Under the pieces are notes generated by a model that saw nothing but the letters and a program-made list of their open reading frames with translations, searched no databases and was not told the origin of the DNA. This document shows positions 1 through 9,142 of a stretch of 64,000 bases of DNA, one piece after another; the first letter of the stretch is position 1, and each line of letters opens with the position of its first letter. Location of the stretch: the NCBI GenBank assembly GCA_002403205.1, contig DHHJ01000011.1, positions 1-64,000 on the forward strand. The letters run 5' to 3'. Source of the stretch: Anaerolineaceae bacterium UBA4775. GTDB lineage: Bacteria > Chloroflexota > Anaerolineae > Anaerolineales > Anaerolineaceae. The position numbers were made by a program, and so were the translations under genes.

Positions 1-502
1 TATGGAAATATGATACAGTATCTTTGATCCTTGCGCTGACGAGAAGCAATAATCCAGCTTAATGGCAATACTAAATTATAATCATTAACTGCCAATCTGT
101 TATAACAGCCCGACCATGCTAATTTCACTTACGGCTTCCTTTACCTTACATTATGAGTCCATGCAAAAAGAATGCGGCGCACTTCATCCCTGCACGCTTC
201 GACCCAACCCGTACAGGGAACACGCGCCTCCACTTTCAAAAGGGTTCTCACTGCAGCAATCACTTTCCGGGTGATGAGCGCGCACAGCGCTCGGCGGGCA
301 AGGAGGAACATGGCACCTTTTCGTCGCCCGGTCACGCTGAGGTCACGCATTGCCCCTATGGATGCCATGATCCGGGTAACCTGTCTCTGCTGATCCCCCC
401 AAATGTGTCCAATTTTTGCTCAAAAACCCATTATATAGACATCGTTAAGAATTGTCTTACTTAAAGGTAATATGATTACCCTGAAAGGAAAAGGATAACG
501 CT
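1..502. other. Stretch without a supported gene
   Basis: Short open frames exist on both strands between about 140 and 465, but their translations are arginine- and proline-rich, share no recognisable motif and overlap one another, so I do not call a gene. The last 100 bases are AT-rich and precede the protease gene at 503, so its promoter is probably here, but no convincingly spaced -35/-10 pair could be picked. A GGAAAAGGA stretch just upstream of 503 is the likely ribosome binding site. Confidence 0.5.
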
Positions 503-1705
503 ATGAAAACGAATCATCTCAAACTTTGGTTGGTCGTCGGTGTGTTGGTTTTGGCCACACTGGCATGTGGGATCCCAGGGGTAACCTCTTCATTCACCTT
601 TACCCCAGAAGAAGAAACACAAGTCACAGAATTCGTCGGGGAAGCACCCGAACCCCCCGAACAACCCGCTCCTCCTGCATTTGTTGTGCCAAATCAGGTC
701 TTGCTGGAGGACTCACTGGTTCAGCTGTATGAAACGGTGAGCCCAGGCGTTGTCTCCATACAGGTCTATTCCGATGTGGGCTCTGGCATCGGCTCTGGTT
801 TTGTGATCGACCGTGAAGGCCACATTGCCACGAATTACCACGTCGTCGAGCTTGCCCAAGAGGTTGAAGTCCACTTCCAGAGCGGGCTGAAGGTCTTTGG
901 TGAGGTGATCGGCACCGACCTGGATTCAGACCTGGCCCTGATCAAAGTGGACGTTGACCCTGAGGACCTGCACCCGCTGCCCCTGGGCGATTCGGACCAG
1001 TTGCGCGTCGGCCAGACAGTGGCCGCCATCGGCAATCCCTTCGGATTGAGCGGCACGATGACGGTTGGAATCGTCTCTGCCCGTGGCAGAACGCTTGAAT
1101 CGATCCGGCAAACAGAGGGAGGCGCATTCTTCTCAGCCGGCGACCTGATCCAGACCGATGCCACCATCAACCCTGGCAATTCCGGCGGTCCCCTGCTGAA
1201 CCTGAATGGCGAGGTGATTGGTATCAACCGCGCCCTGCAAACCGGTGCCGGCTCAGTGCTGGGCAGCACATCAAACACCGGGATCGGGTTTGCCGTCTCT
1301 TCGAACATCCTCAGGCTGGTTGCACCGACCCTGATCGAAGGCGAAACCTACAACTATCCCTACTTGGGGCTTTCCAGCCTGCCTTCCCTCACGCTGACTC
1401 AGGCTGAATTCCTCGGCCTTCCCCAGGCCAACGGCGCTTACATTGTTGAACTTGTGCCAGGCGGGCCAGCAGACCAGGCAGGATTACAATCGGGCAACCA
1501 ACCCACACAGGTCCCCGGGTTATTCGCAGGCGGGGATTTGATCACCCAGGTGGATGACGTTCCAGTGCTGGAATTCAGCGAACTGCTCTCTTATATGATG
1601 CTCAACAAACGCCCGGGGGATGAAATGGATGTGACCGTGCTGCGCAACGGCGAAGAGCTGGTCTTCACCGTCATCCTGGGTGAACGCCCTGCAGGCATTG
1701 AATAG
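503..1705 (+). CDS. HtrA/DegP-like S1C serine protease with PDZ domain, probable lipoprotein
   Basis: A 400-residue trypsin-like serine protease of the HtrA/DegP family, which degrades or refolds damaged exported proteins outside the cytoplasm. The N-terminus is a hydrophobic signal segment ending in LATLAC, so Cys22 is a probable lipidation site; a Pro/Glu-rich linker follows. The catalytic triad is visible as His113 (in NYHVV), Asp143 (in DSDLAL) and Ser227 (in NPGNSGGP). A PDZ domain occupies roughly residues 285-395. The gene stands alone and is closed by a hairpin terminator at 1721-1750. Length and architecture are normal for the family. The lipid anchor is inferred from a lipobox that is not fully canonical. 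Confidence 0.93.
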   Translation: MKTNHLKLWLVVGVLVLATLACGIPGVTSSFTFTPEEETQVTEFVGEAPEPPEQPAPPAFVVPNQVLLEDSLVQLYETVSPGVVSIQVYSDVGSGIGSGFVIDREGHIATNYHVVELAQEVEVHFQSGLKVFGEVIGTDLDSDLALIKVDVDPEDLHPLPLGDSDQLRVGQTVAAIGNPFGLSGTMTVGIVSARGRTLESIRQTEGGAFFSAGDLIQTDATINPGNSGGPLLNLNGEVIGINRALQTGAGSVLGSTSNTGIGFAVSSNILRLVAPTLIEGETYNYPYLGLSSLPSLTLTQAEFLGLPQANGAYIVELVPGGPADQAGLQSGNQPTQVPGLFAGGDLITQVDDVPVLEFSELLSYMMLNKRPGDEMDVTVLRNGEELVFTVILGERPAGIE

Positions 1706-1720
1706 CCCAACGGAGACAAA

Positions 1721-1756
1721 AACCGCTGCGAGGTCACACTTGCAGCGGTTATTTTG
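1721..1756 (+). terminator. Rho-independent terminator after the HtrA-like gene
   Basis: A perfect 9-bp stem, AACCGCTGC paired with GCAGCGGTT, spans 1721-1750 and is followed by ATTTTGTATTTG. It lies 16 bases after the protease stop codon. Confidence 0.8.
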
Positions 1757-1858
1757 TATTTGTTTTGAAATAAAACCACATATACGATAGAATTAAATAG
1801 AGTTGATCTTCCGATCGACTGCTCACCTTAAAATCCCATCATATAACTGGAGGCAACC

Positions 1859-2956
1859 ATGTTTTCCGAAAAAGACCTGAAGTCCCTTTTGGATTATTCC
1901 TCAGATGGTCGGGTTCTGAGCGTTTACCTGAACACAGACCCCACCGTGGTCCAGACCGAGGCTGCGAAAATTCAGCTGCGCAATTTACTAAAAACGGTCG
2001 ACCTCCCGGAAGACGTCCAGGTTGTTGAACAGTTCATCAACTTTGAATACGATTGGACGGGGAAAGGCTTGGCTGTATTCTCAAACCACAGCGCGGATTA
2101 TTTTCACACTTACCAGTTTGGCGTATCCGTGCCAGACAGGGTCTTTATTGCCGACCGACCGGTGGTGCGCCCGCTGGTGCGGCTGACAGACACATTTATG
2201 GGTTGGGGGGTGGTATTGGTCGACAAACAGGGGGCACGCTTGTTCTCATTTGATTTAGGTGAACTGAAAGAAATGGAGGAAATAACGGGGGACGAGGTCA
2301 AACAGACCAAACGCGGCGGTGGCAATGCCATGCACGGACGCATGGGGGGCTCAGACCCCAGCGGCAAAGTAGAGAACATCATCGAGCGTAACATCAAAGA
2401 TGTGATCGAATATGCCACAGAGTTCTTCAAACGTTACCATATCCGCAGGATCATGATCGGTGGCACCGATGATAACATCGCCCGCTTCAAAGACGAACTG
2501 CCGAAGGCATGGCAGTCGCTGGTGGTCAGTGAGTTTTCGATGAGCATGACGGCAGGTCACCAGGAAGTGCTGGAACAGGCCACCCGGGTGGCTTTAGCCG
2601 CCCAGGAAAGGATCAGCCAGGCGCTGGTTAACCAGGCAATCACCCTGGCAGCCAAGGGCAGCAACGGGGTTACCGGCCTGATCGACACGCTGAACGCCAT
2701 CCACGAGGGACGGGTCAAAACTTTGCTGGTGCTGCAGGATTTTGAAGAATCCGGCTTTCGCTGCAGCGGCTGTGGCTATCTAACTGTGCAAGAATTGGAG
2801 ACCTGCCCCTTCTGCAAAGCAAGTTTTGACCGCATCGACAACGCAGTCGAATTGGCTATCCAGGAGACGCTGATCAAAAACGCCGAAGCCAAAGTGCTGG
2901 AAGAAAACGAAGCCCTCGCCACGGCGGGCCACATCGCGGCAATCTTGCGCTATTGA
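1859..2956 (+). CDS. baeRF/VLRF1-type release-factor-1-like protein with zinc ribbon
   Basis: A 365-residue protein related to the bacterial group of archaeal/eukaryotic release factor 1 homologues (baeRF, Vms1-like). Members are proposed to act in ribosome rescue as peptidyl-tRNA hydrolases, but bacterial roles are mostly untested. The N-terminal half has the typical VLSVYLNTDP start; a glycine-rich segment (GRMGGSDPSG, about 160-170) sits where release factors carry their catalytic loop. A C-terminal zinc ribbon has CSGC and CPFC pairs at about 298-317. The start is ATG 1859 with GGAGG 6 bases upstream. It is monocistronic and followed by a strong bidirectional terminator. Family call is fairly secure, function is not. 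Confidence 0.75.
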   Translation: MFSEKDLKSLLDYSSDGRVLSVYLNTDPTVVQTEAAKIQLRNLLKTVDLPEDVQVVEQFINFEYDWTGKGLAVFSNHSADYFHTYQFGVSVPDRVFIADRPVVRPLVRLTDTFMGWGVVLVDKQGARLFSFDLGELKEMEEITGDEVKQTKRGGGNAMHGRMGGSDPSGKVENIIERNIKDVIEYATEFFKRYHIRRIMIGGTDDNIARFKDELPKAWQSLVVSEFSMSMTAGHQEVLEQATRVALAAQERISQALVNQAITLAAKGSNGVTGLIDTLNAIHEGRVKTLLVLQDFEESGFRCSGCGYLTVQELETCPFCKASFDRIDNAVELAIQETLIKNAEAKVLEENEALATAGHIAAILRY

Positions 2957-2978
2957 TCTCAAAATAACCGCGCTTTAG

Positions 2979-3030
2979 CTGGGCGCCTGTCTGCTCTTCT
3001 GCCTCAATCGACAGGCGCCCAGTTGGCTTT
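2979..3030. terminator. Bidirectional terminator between convergent genes
   Basis: A perfect 13-bp stem, CTGGGCGCCTGTC (2979-2991) with GACAGGCGCCCAG (3010-3022), is followed on the plus side by TTGGCTTTT and sits between convergent genes ending at 2956 and 3055. Confidence 0.85.
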
Positions 3031-3054
3031 TAACGTGGATCAATTCAGCTTCAC

Positions 3055-3894
3055 TCAGGGCGCAAACCGCCAGCCGCCAAGCAGGAACCGCAAAGCAACA
3101 TGCAAGCGGCTCCGCCAGGCGCGCTCGTGATGGTCACCTCCGGGCGCATAGCGTGTGAGCCAATCCTGGCCGGGCTGATAGCCTTTTTCACGCACAACCT
3201 CGTCCACCATGGCCTGGCCGGGTCCATACTCAGCATCTAACCCTTTAGAACCATAATCAAAATAAAGGCGATGCCCCCTTGCCTCGGGTAAACGGGTTTT
3301 AAGGTAGGGTTGAATGACCGATTCGACCACCGGCCAATGGGGCGAAAAACAGCCTGCCCCGCCAAAGACCCCAGGGTACTCAACCAAGGCATACAGTGAG
3401 ATCAACCCGCCCATGCTCGAACCCATCACAAAAGTGTGGGGTAAGCCAGGCAGGGTGCGGAAATACGCATCCACCTTGGGTTTGATCACCTCAACGATCA
3501 GTTTAAGGTACAAATCAGCGACGAACTCGTTCTTTTCAAGGGCATCATTGTGCAAATCCACCATTTTTTCGATTTGCGCCTGGCCCTCTGCCGTTTCAAA
3601 AGCGCGGGTAGGCAAATAATCCCCAAAACGGTTGGCGGTGTTATCCATCCCGACCACAATCGCAGGCTCGATCAAACCCCAACCAGCCAGCCTGGTGATG
3701 GCCTCAGCCACGCCCCAGGTGACCTTGGAATAGGATTTCTCCGCAAAGAACAGGTTTTGGCCATCGTGCATATAGATGACCGGGAAATGCCGATGCGGGT
3801 CGGCTTTATAGTCCGGCGGCGTCCACACCCACACGTCACGCGGGCGCAACCCTTCAACTTGCATATCGGGAAAACGGGTTAATTCAATTTTCAT
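3055..3894 (-). CDS. Esterase of the Fes/esterase D alpha/beta-hydrolase family
   Basis: A 279-residue cytoplasmic alpha/beta hydrolase of the putative esterase family (PF00756 type). It opens with an N-terminal strand region (VWVWTPPDY) and FPVIYMHDGQN, typical of this family. The nucleophile elbow is GSSMGG, and the C-terminal DHHERAW supplies the catalytic histidine. No signal peptide is present. An in-frame ATG lies 10 codons upstream (3924), but 3894 (MKIELTRF) fits family starts and has AAAGG about 12 bases ahead. Downstream of a decayed gene on the same strand, so it may once have been the second gene of an operon. Substrate is unknown. Confidence 0.85.
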   Translation of the reverse strand: MKIELTRFPDMQVEGLRPRDVWVWTPPDYKADPHRHFPVIYMHDGQNLFFAEKSYSKVTWGVAEAITRLAGWGLIEPAIVVGMDNTANRFGDYLPTRAFETAEGQAQIEKMVDLHNDALEKNEFVADLYLKLIVEVIKPKVDAYFRTLPGLPHTFVMGSSMGGLISLYALVEYPGVFGGAGCFSPHWPVVESVIQPYLKTRLPEARGHRLYFDYGSKGLDAEYGPGQAMVDEVVREKGYQPGQDWLTRYAPGGDHHERAWRSRLHVALRFLLGGWRFAP

Positions 3895-3913
3895 AGCGCA
3901 CCATCCTTTCAGG

Positions 3914-4877
3914 TCAAAACTCACGCACGCGGGCGAGTGGGATGGGAGGGTAGATCTGCTGCGGAACTGGCGGCATGGGGTTATAGACCCAGTCTACACT
4001 CAGCACACCGCAGCGAAGCGGCCCCACCCAGCGCAGCCCCTGGTAAACGCCCCGGGTAAGCACATCGGTCATATCCAGCATCAACCTAAATAGGGCCATG
4101 GGCACACCTGCAGGGATCGCCTTCAACGCTTGAGTGTGGGGGCCGGTGCTGAAGATCAGGTGCCCATCGCCAGCGGCCCGGGCCTGGATGACGGGAACGA
4201 TCACTGGGTAGCCGTCCTAGGCAACGTATCCGAGGAATTTCAGGCTGTCGAGCCGGTTTAACAGCCCCTTAGTCCATGTGTTCAAAACTTGCTGGCTATT
4301 CTGACGGGAAAAGGGTTTGGAAATCATGGTTTTAACTGCCGCCAGGACCATAAAGGGCATCGACAGCGGTTTCATCCCGGTGTGGGCGACCAGGTCCATG
4401 TAATAAACAATGTGGACGCCGAAGTAAGCATTGTGACGAAACATGGGCACGTTGTTATAAGCATCAAAATCAGGCCCGGAGGTGGCTTTATGGGTGAACT
4501 CCCCGGTCCCGGGCCACAGGTCCTTGGCCAGGGTCATCACCAGCCAGCCAATTTTGGGATTTTGCTCAGCATTTTTGAAGCTCATCCCTTCGGTGAACTG
4601 ACTCCGGGCGAAGGTCAACCGGGCGGGTAATCTGTTTAAAGGCTGCCCGGAAAGTAGGAAAGAAGGTGTAAGTCTCCGGGACGATGTAATAGTTGAACTC
4701 TTCATATTGAAAGTCCCACGGGGTAGCGGTTGTCCAGGAGGTCGCCTCATTGTTCCAGCGGCGTTCAACCCCTAAAAAGTAATCATCCCGCAGCCATTGA
4801 ATACGCGGCGAGAGGTTTTTCGGTGTTTTAAAAGCATAAGCCGGCGTGTTCTGACCGGAATTCCTGCCCATATTCAT
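3914..4877 (-). pseudogene. Broken gene of unrecognised family: one frameshift and one in-frame TAG
   Basis: Three overlapping open frames read as pieces of one protein of about 320 residues. The N-terminal piece starts at ATG 4877 or 4871 (YFLGVERRW, EEFNYYIVPETYTF). It leaves frame near 4600-4640, where the next frame continues with RLPARLTFARSQFTEGMSF. That frame runs to LKFLGYVA, meets TAG (complement at 4217-4219), and then continues in the same frame with DGYPVIVPVIQARAAG to the real stop at 3914. Nothing after the TAG is degraded. I do not recognise the family; the hydrophilic, aromatic-rich sequence suggests a soluble enzyme. It could be a true pseudogene or carry sequence errors. Confidence 0.7.
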
Positions 4878-5019
4878 TCTCTCCGGTAGGTTTGGGGGTT
4901 AAGGAAATTATAGTATGATTCTTACCGAGGAATGATTTATCTAAAAATAATGATGACCTAACCCACGGGATCTGCACGTTTGAACTTTGCGGCAAACATA
5001 GCGTAATTGGAGGTTGACA

Positions 5020-5811
5020 ATGGCTCACGCACTCTACCAGGTGGACGCTTTTACCGATCAGCCTTTCAAAGGGAATCCAGCGGCTGTCTGCCTTCTGGAA
5101 CACCAGGAAGATGCTTCCTGGATGCAAGGGGTAGCCCAGGAGATGAACCTGTCCGAAACGGCTTTTTTATCACCCGCTCAAGGCGGGTGGCACCTGCGCT
5201 GGTTCACCCCCAAACAGGAAGTTACCTTATGCGGGCATGCCACCCTGGCGAGCGCAAAAATCCTGTTTGAGCGGCAGCCTGAATTACAGCAGAATACCAT
5301 TGTTTTCCACACCCTCAGCGGGAAATTGACAGCCCGCCACATCGATGGTGAGGTTGAGTTGGATTTTCCTGCCATGCCCTACCGCCGATATCCCTATGAA
5401 AGTCACATCTCACAGTCCCTGGGCTTCGAACCTAAGGACGCCGTCTCTTCAGGTGACTTTGTTCTGTTTCAAGCCGAACATGAAGGTCTCATCCGCACAG
5501 CGGAACCCGATATCTCAGCCATTGAACAGCTGCCCATGCCGGAAATCATCATCACCGCCGCATGTGAGAATACAGATGAAGACTTTGTCTCGCGCTTCTT
5601 TGCACCCCAGCTCGGGATCGCGGAAGACCCCGTGACCGGTTCTGCGCACTGCCTGCTGGCACCCTTTTGGGCAGAAAAACTGGGAAAAACCGAGTTCAAT
5701 GCCTACCAGGCCTCCCCGCGCGGCGGGCGGCTGCACCTCCGCCTGGTGGGAGAGCGCGTCAAGATCCGGGGCGCCGCCGTGATCGTCTTTGAGGGCCAGC
5801 TCAGGATTTGA
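5020..5811 (+). CDS. PhzF-family isomerase
   Basis: A 263-residue member of the PhzF/diaminopimelate-epimerase fold family. It begins with the typical LYQVDAFTDQPFKGNPAAV and carries the catalytic glutamate in NLSETAF (Glu46). The second half has the family signature ITAAC and, further on, EDPVTGSAHC. Two DAP-epimerase-like halves are complete and the length is normal. ATG 5020 is chosen because GGAGG lies at 5009-5013; a TTG at 5014 is less likely. There is no phenazine cluster nearby, so the substrate is unknown; members outside that pathway are generally unassigned isomerases. Confidence 0.92.
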   Translation: MAHALYQVDAFTDQPFKGNPAAVCLLEHQEDASWMQGVAQEMNLSETAFLSPAQGGWHLRWFTPKQEVTLCGHATLASAKILFERQPELQQNTIVFHTLSGKLTARHIDGEVELDFPAMPYRRYPYESHISQSLGFEPKDAVSSGDFVLFQAEHEGLIRTAEPDISAIEQLPMPEIIITAACENTDEDFVSRFFAPQLGIAEDPVTGSAHCLLAPFWAEKLGKTEFNAYQASPRGGRLHLRLVGERVKIRGAAVIVFEGQLRI

Positions 5812-5886
5812 ACCACCCGAAGACGGGTGCATGAGCATACTGCGCTTCGCGGCCCACCTCAGGTCATAAACAGCACACCAATAGCC

Positions 5887-6479
5887 ATGGAAATCACCTT
5901 TTGGGGCACCAATACCCTCCTGCTAAGGAATAATTCGTCCACGCTCCTGGTCGACCCCCATTTCACACGGCCAGGCTTGTTACACATGATGGGGAAAATC
6001 CGTCCTGACCAAAAACTGATCACAAAAGGCCTTGCCCAATTGGGGATTGAGCACCTGGATGGAGTCCTGCTCACCCATACCCACTACGACCACGCCCTGG
6101 ACGCCGCCGAGGTCATCAGCCAGGCAGGCAGCGCGCTTTACGGCTCAGGGTCAGCGCTGAATCTGCTGAAGGGGGCCGGCCTGGGCACGGATTGTGGTGT
6201 AGAGGTCGTGCCAGGGCAAACGTATGCGATTGGCGTCTTCCGGGTGTGCTTCCACCCGGCCCGCCATCTGCCCTTTCCGCTGCCTGTGAGCAGGCTGTGC
6301 TCCTACCACGTGCCAAACGGGTTTTCATCACGCATTGGGATAACTTCTTTGGCCCTTCCGCCCGACACAGCCAGCCTCTACCGTTTGCCCGTCGGGGCTT
6401 ACGCCGGGTCACAGCCCTTGGCACCCGCTTGGGGCAGCACGTCCATCGGCTTGAATACGGAATACCCATCAGGCTGTGA
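5887..6479 (+). pseudogene. Truncated, frameshifted metallo-beta-lactamase-fold hydrolase
   Basis: The N-terminal part (MEITFWGTNTLLLR, from ATG 5887) is a clear metallo-beta-lactamase-fold hydrolase with the metal motif THTHYDHALD. After HPARHLPFP (about 6265) the expected central part is missing and the frame falls apart. The natural C-terminus, AKRVFITHWDNFFGP and RLEYGIPIRL, appears in a different frame and ends at 6479. The gene therefore has an internal deletion plus frameshift. It follows the PhzF gene by 75 bases on the same strand and may have been co-transcribed. Most likely non-functional. Confidence 0.75.
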
Positions 6480-6581
6480 TCGTGCTGAGGAATCTCAGAG
6501 CAGCACGATGTTGAAATCCGCTTACAATTAGGACAAAATTAGGTATAATTACAGCCTTCAAACATAATCCGAGGAACAACG

Positions 6582-7754
6582 ATGAAACGATTTTTATTGG
6601 TAATCTTGCTTTCAATCCTATTCCTGCTTCCGTTAAGTGATGCCTATGCGCAAACATTGTCCAGCACCTCGGCATACATTGGGGAGGGCTACTTCGAGCT
6701 GCCCCTGTGCCTGCCTGGTATGCCCGCGGATGGTAACTGCCTGCTTTATGGCCCGGCCCAGGTTATTGCCGAGATGAAAGCAGCCGGCTACGCCTACCCG
6801 CCCAGGGAACTGCCAGCGGCCACGCCGCCCTCAGAGCTGGGCGTGATGCCGGTGTGGATTGCCAAGGTCAACCTGCCAGAGACAGAACGTGCCCCCATCT
6901 ACTCATCCTTCGACGATGCTGTGGCTGGGGTTAACCCTGTCAGCCACATCGCCCCAGGAACCTTGCGGTATGTCAGTTATGTCACCCGCCAGGACCATGA
7001 TGGCAAGCCCTACGTGCAACTGGCTACAGGCGGGTGGATGCGGGCAGCGCCGATTGCCTACACCAAGTACCAGGGCGTGGAATTTTTCGAAAACCCCAGC
7101 ACGGATTTTGGGTGGATCGTGGGTTACCAGGACACCGAAAGCCGCCGCGAGCCATCTTATGCCGCGACCGCTACCGGACAGTCCTACTTACGCGGCGACC
7201 TGGTCCAGGTGTATGCCACAACCGAGACCAATGGCGTCACCTGGTATCAAATTGGCCCTGATGAATGGGTCAGCAGCTACATGGCCAATGTAGTTTCAGC
7301 CAATCCTGACCGACCCGAAGGCGTTGAGGCTGACCGTTGGATCGAGATCAACCTTGATCAACAAATCATCCTAGCCTACGAAGACGGCCGACTGGTATTT
7401 GCAGCCTCGATTGCCACGGGTAGGGACCCGTTCTTCACCCAGCCCGGTGTTTTCCAGATCTACGAGAAAAAAGAGCTTGAAACCATGCAAGGCGCTTTTG
7501 AGGCAGACCGTTCCGATTTTTATTACCTGCAGGATGTGCCCTGGACGATGTATTACGACCAGGCACGCGCCATCCATGCCACCTATTGGCCGTTTGGGTA
7601 TGGCTATCCCCAATCCCACGGCTGTGTCAACCTCTCCCCGGGAGATGCCCAGTGGCTGTTCCATTGGGCCGAGGTCGGCGATTACGTGTGGGTACACGAT
7701 CCCAGCGGGCAGACGCCCACCGACCCAAGCCTCTACGGACCCGGTGCACCGTAA
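6582..7754 (+). CDS. Secreted L,D-transpeptidase (YkuD domain)
   Basis: A 390-residue exported cell-wall enzyme. Residues 1-23 form a signal peptide (FLLVILLSILFLLPL ending AYA). The middle (about 85-245) contains SH3-like segments (WVSSYMANVV). The C-terminal YkuD domain (about 255-375) has the catalytic signature HATYWPFGYGYPQSHGCVNL-like, with His346 and nucleophile Cys348. Enzymes of this class form 3-3 peptidoglycan cross-links or attach proteins to the wall. A TATAAT box at 6544-6549 lies 33 bases ahead of the ATG, and a perfect terminator follows at 7842. It is monocistronic. Confidence 0.93.
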   Translation: MKRFLLVILLSILFLLPLSDAYAQTLSSTSAYIGEGYFELPLCLPGMPADGNCLLYGPAQVIAEMKAAGYAYPPRELPAATPPSELGVMPVWIAKVNLPETERAPIYSSFDDAVAGVNPVSHIAPGTLRYVSYVTRQDHDGKPYVQLATGGWMRAAPIAYTKYQGVEFFENPSTDFGWIVGYQDTESRREPSYAATATGQSYLRGDLVQVYATTETNGVTWYQIGPDEWVSSYMANVVSANPDRPEGVEADRWIEINLDQQIILAYEDGRLVFAASIATGRDPFFTQPGVFQIYEKKELETMQGAFEADRSDFYYLQDVPWTMYYDQARAIHATYWPFGYGYPQSHGCVNLSPGDAQWLFHWAEVGDYVWVHDPSGQTPTDPSLYGPGAP

Positions 7755-7841
7755 ACCATAAGCCAGGTAATAAACCGGAGCTTCCAGGCAAAAACAGGTT
7801 CTTTTGTCCAATAACAAATCCCGGGTGCCTTTAGAATCAAA

Positions 7842-7882
7842 AATCCCTGCGACAAACACTCACCGCAGGGATTATTTTTTTC
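7842..7882 (+). terminator. Rho-independent terminator after the L,D-transpeptidase
   Basis: A perfect 10-bp stem, AATCCCTGCG (7842-7851) with CGCAGGGATT (7864-7873), is followed by ATTTTTTTCG. It closes transcription from the plus strand just before the minus-strand gene fragment ending at 7896. Confidence 0.9.
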
Positions 7883-7895
7883 GCCTCGTTCAGGG

Positions 7896-8190
7896 TTACG
7901 CCATGGGCATATCCCTGCTGGCCACAATATCAATCCCCGTGCCTATTGCATCTTCCAGCACAACCTGGTTGATCGCCACCGGTGCGGGCACTTCAACCTG
8001 GGTAAAGGCAGCAGCGCCTTTACCCGCCACATACCCGGCCTCGGTGACCCAATCAACCAGGTCATAGACGTGCACCACATTGCCCGCCGCAAAAATGCCG
8101 GCCACGCTGGTTATGAAGCGATCATCTACAAAAGGCTCGTTGGTGATCGGGTCCAGCAGCACGCCAGCTTTTTCGAAAGCTCATTATATG
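7896..8190 (-). pseudogene. C-terminal fragment of an FAD/NAD-dependent oxidoreductase
   Basis: About 95 codons encode only the last part of a thioredoxin-reductase-like flavoprotein: GIFAAGNVVHVYDLVDWVTE and AGYVAGKGAA are the usual C-terminal FAD-contacting segment. Upstream, the frame reads FEKAGVLLDP and then hits adjacent TGA and TAA codons near 8185; no N-terminal FAD or NAD domains are found nearby. The fragment is therefore the stump of a gene lost by deletion, with the break close to 8185-8200. Confidence 0.75.
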
Positions 8191-8264
8191 CACGCAAAAA
8201 ACACCCAGCCCAAAATCGGGGAGTTTGTTTCAAAGTTTAATCAAGTGATCGATAGTGAAATTTT

Positions 8265-9005
8265 TCAGGGAGCCAAGGTGATGGGCAGGCTGTCAAGGAT
8301 GGCATTTTCTCCAATGATTTCTGCTGGCTGTCGGATCACCAGGCGCATGTTCCGCATGCGTCCCGGGGGCACATAGGCCAGGGAGACGGCAAACAGCATC
8401 GGCTCCCCCGGCTTCTCGACAGCCAACTGTTTGGTGAGAATCGCACCACCTTGTTCGGTGAGCAATTCAATCACGATTGGCTTCTCGTTCAGTGGGATGA
8501 CCGTGCCTTCCAACACCAGGGGGGATTCGGCGATCAGCGCACCGGGTAGCGGCTGGACGACCTCCAGCCAGGGGCCAGTGACCGCCTGGGTCTGGATGCG
8601 TTCATTGCCGCTGCTTTGCAGGTTTAACATCACCGAGCGCAAGGCCAGGGGGCGGTGATAATCATCCTGGGTGGCGATCGTCATCAGTGCGGTTGTGCTT
8701 TCACGGGGAAGTTCAAAGGCCAGCTGGGTGGTGAACACAACCTGCCCATCGGAGGGTGCCTCCAGCCTGAGCAATTGCCTGGCCAGCAGGTTTTGGTGCG
8801 CGTCAACCAGCGTGACCCGGATCAGTCCGTCTTCACCCGGGTAAACCTGGGCCGAGATCTCAATAGGCCCAGTCACTTCCGAATGCCAGCCTGGTGCAAG
8901 GATCGTGATCGGTTCAAGCGTTTGCGCCCGACCGCCGGGCAGGGCAACGAATGCCAGGCCCAGCAGCAAGGGTAACAAAAGCAATCGGTGGCAAAATCGC
9001 AGCAT
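8265..9005 (-). CDS. Secreted protein with two Ig-like (Gmad2-type) domains
   Basis: A 246-residue exported protein. The N-terminus (LLLLPLLLGLAFVALPGG, ending in RAQ) is a signal peptide. Two similar beta-rich modules follow: one beginning PITILAPGWHSEVTGPIEIS (about residue 32) and one beginning LEVVQPLPGALIAESPLVLE (about residue 145). Both resemble bacterial Ig-like domains of the Gmad2 type seen in spore-germination and surface proteins. ATG 9005 is preferred over a TTG five codons upstream. No catalytic motif is seen; a structural or binding role at the cell surface is inferred. Confidence 0.7.
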   Translation of the reverse strand: MLRFCHRLLLLPLLLGLAFVALPGGRAQTLEPITILAPGWHSEVTGPIEISAQVYPGEDGLIRVTLVDAHQNLLARQLLRLEAPSDGQVVFTTQLAFELPRESTTALMTIATQDDYHRPLALRSVMLNLQSSGNERIQTQAVTGPWLEVVQPLPGALIAESPLVLEGTVIPLNEKPIVIELLTEQGGAILTKQLAVEKPGEPMLFAVSLAYVPPGRMRNMRLVIRQPAEIIGENAILDSLPITLAP

Positions 9006-9072
9006 AGCAGAATTATACAACAGGCAGCCTGCGGCCCTCCATACGCTTGTCTTGATGCCCGCAGAACAACAT

Positions 9073-9098
9073 CAGGGGCGGCATGTGTGCCGCCCCTG
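9073..9098. repeat. Perfect palindromic hairpin downstream of the M32 carboxypeptidase
   Basis: CAGGGGCGGCA and TGCCGCCCCTG form an 11-bp perfect stem around a TGTG loop, 45 bases after the carboxypeptidase stop on the minus strand. No U-run follows on either side, so it is either a non-canonical terminator or a REP-type element. Confidence 0.6.
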
Positions 9099-9142
9099 CT
9101 CTCGGCAAATGGTTGCTTTTTACGTTCATCACCCTGACGGGA

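Noticed and set aside
153..464. Possible genes of 60-100 residues at the left edge on both strands
   Set aside because: Overlapping frames with biased composition and no motif; neither strand gives a convincing protein.
8180..8200. A selenocysteine TGA at the start of the flavoprotein fragment, suggested by the nearby selB
   Set aside because: The TGA is directly preceded by TAA in the same frame and no N-terminal domain exists upstream, so this is a truncation.
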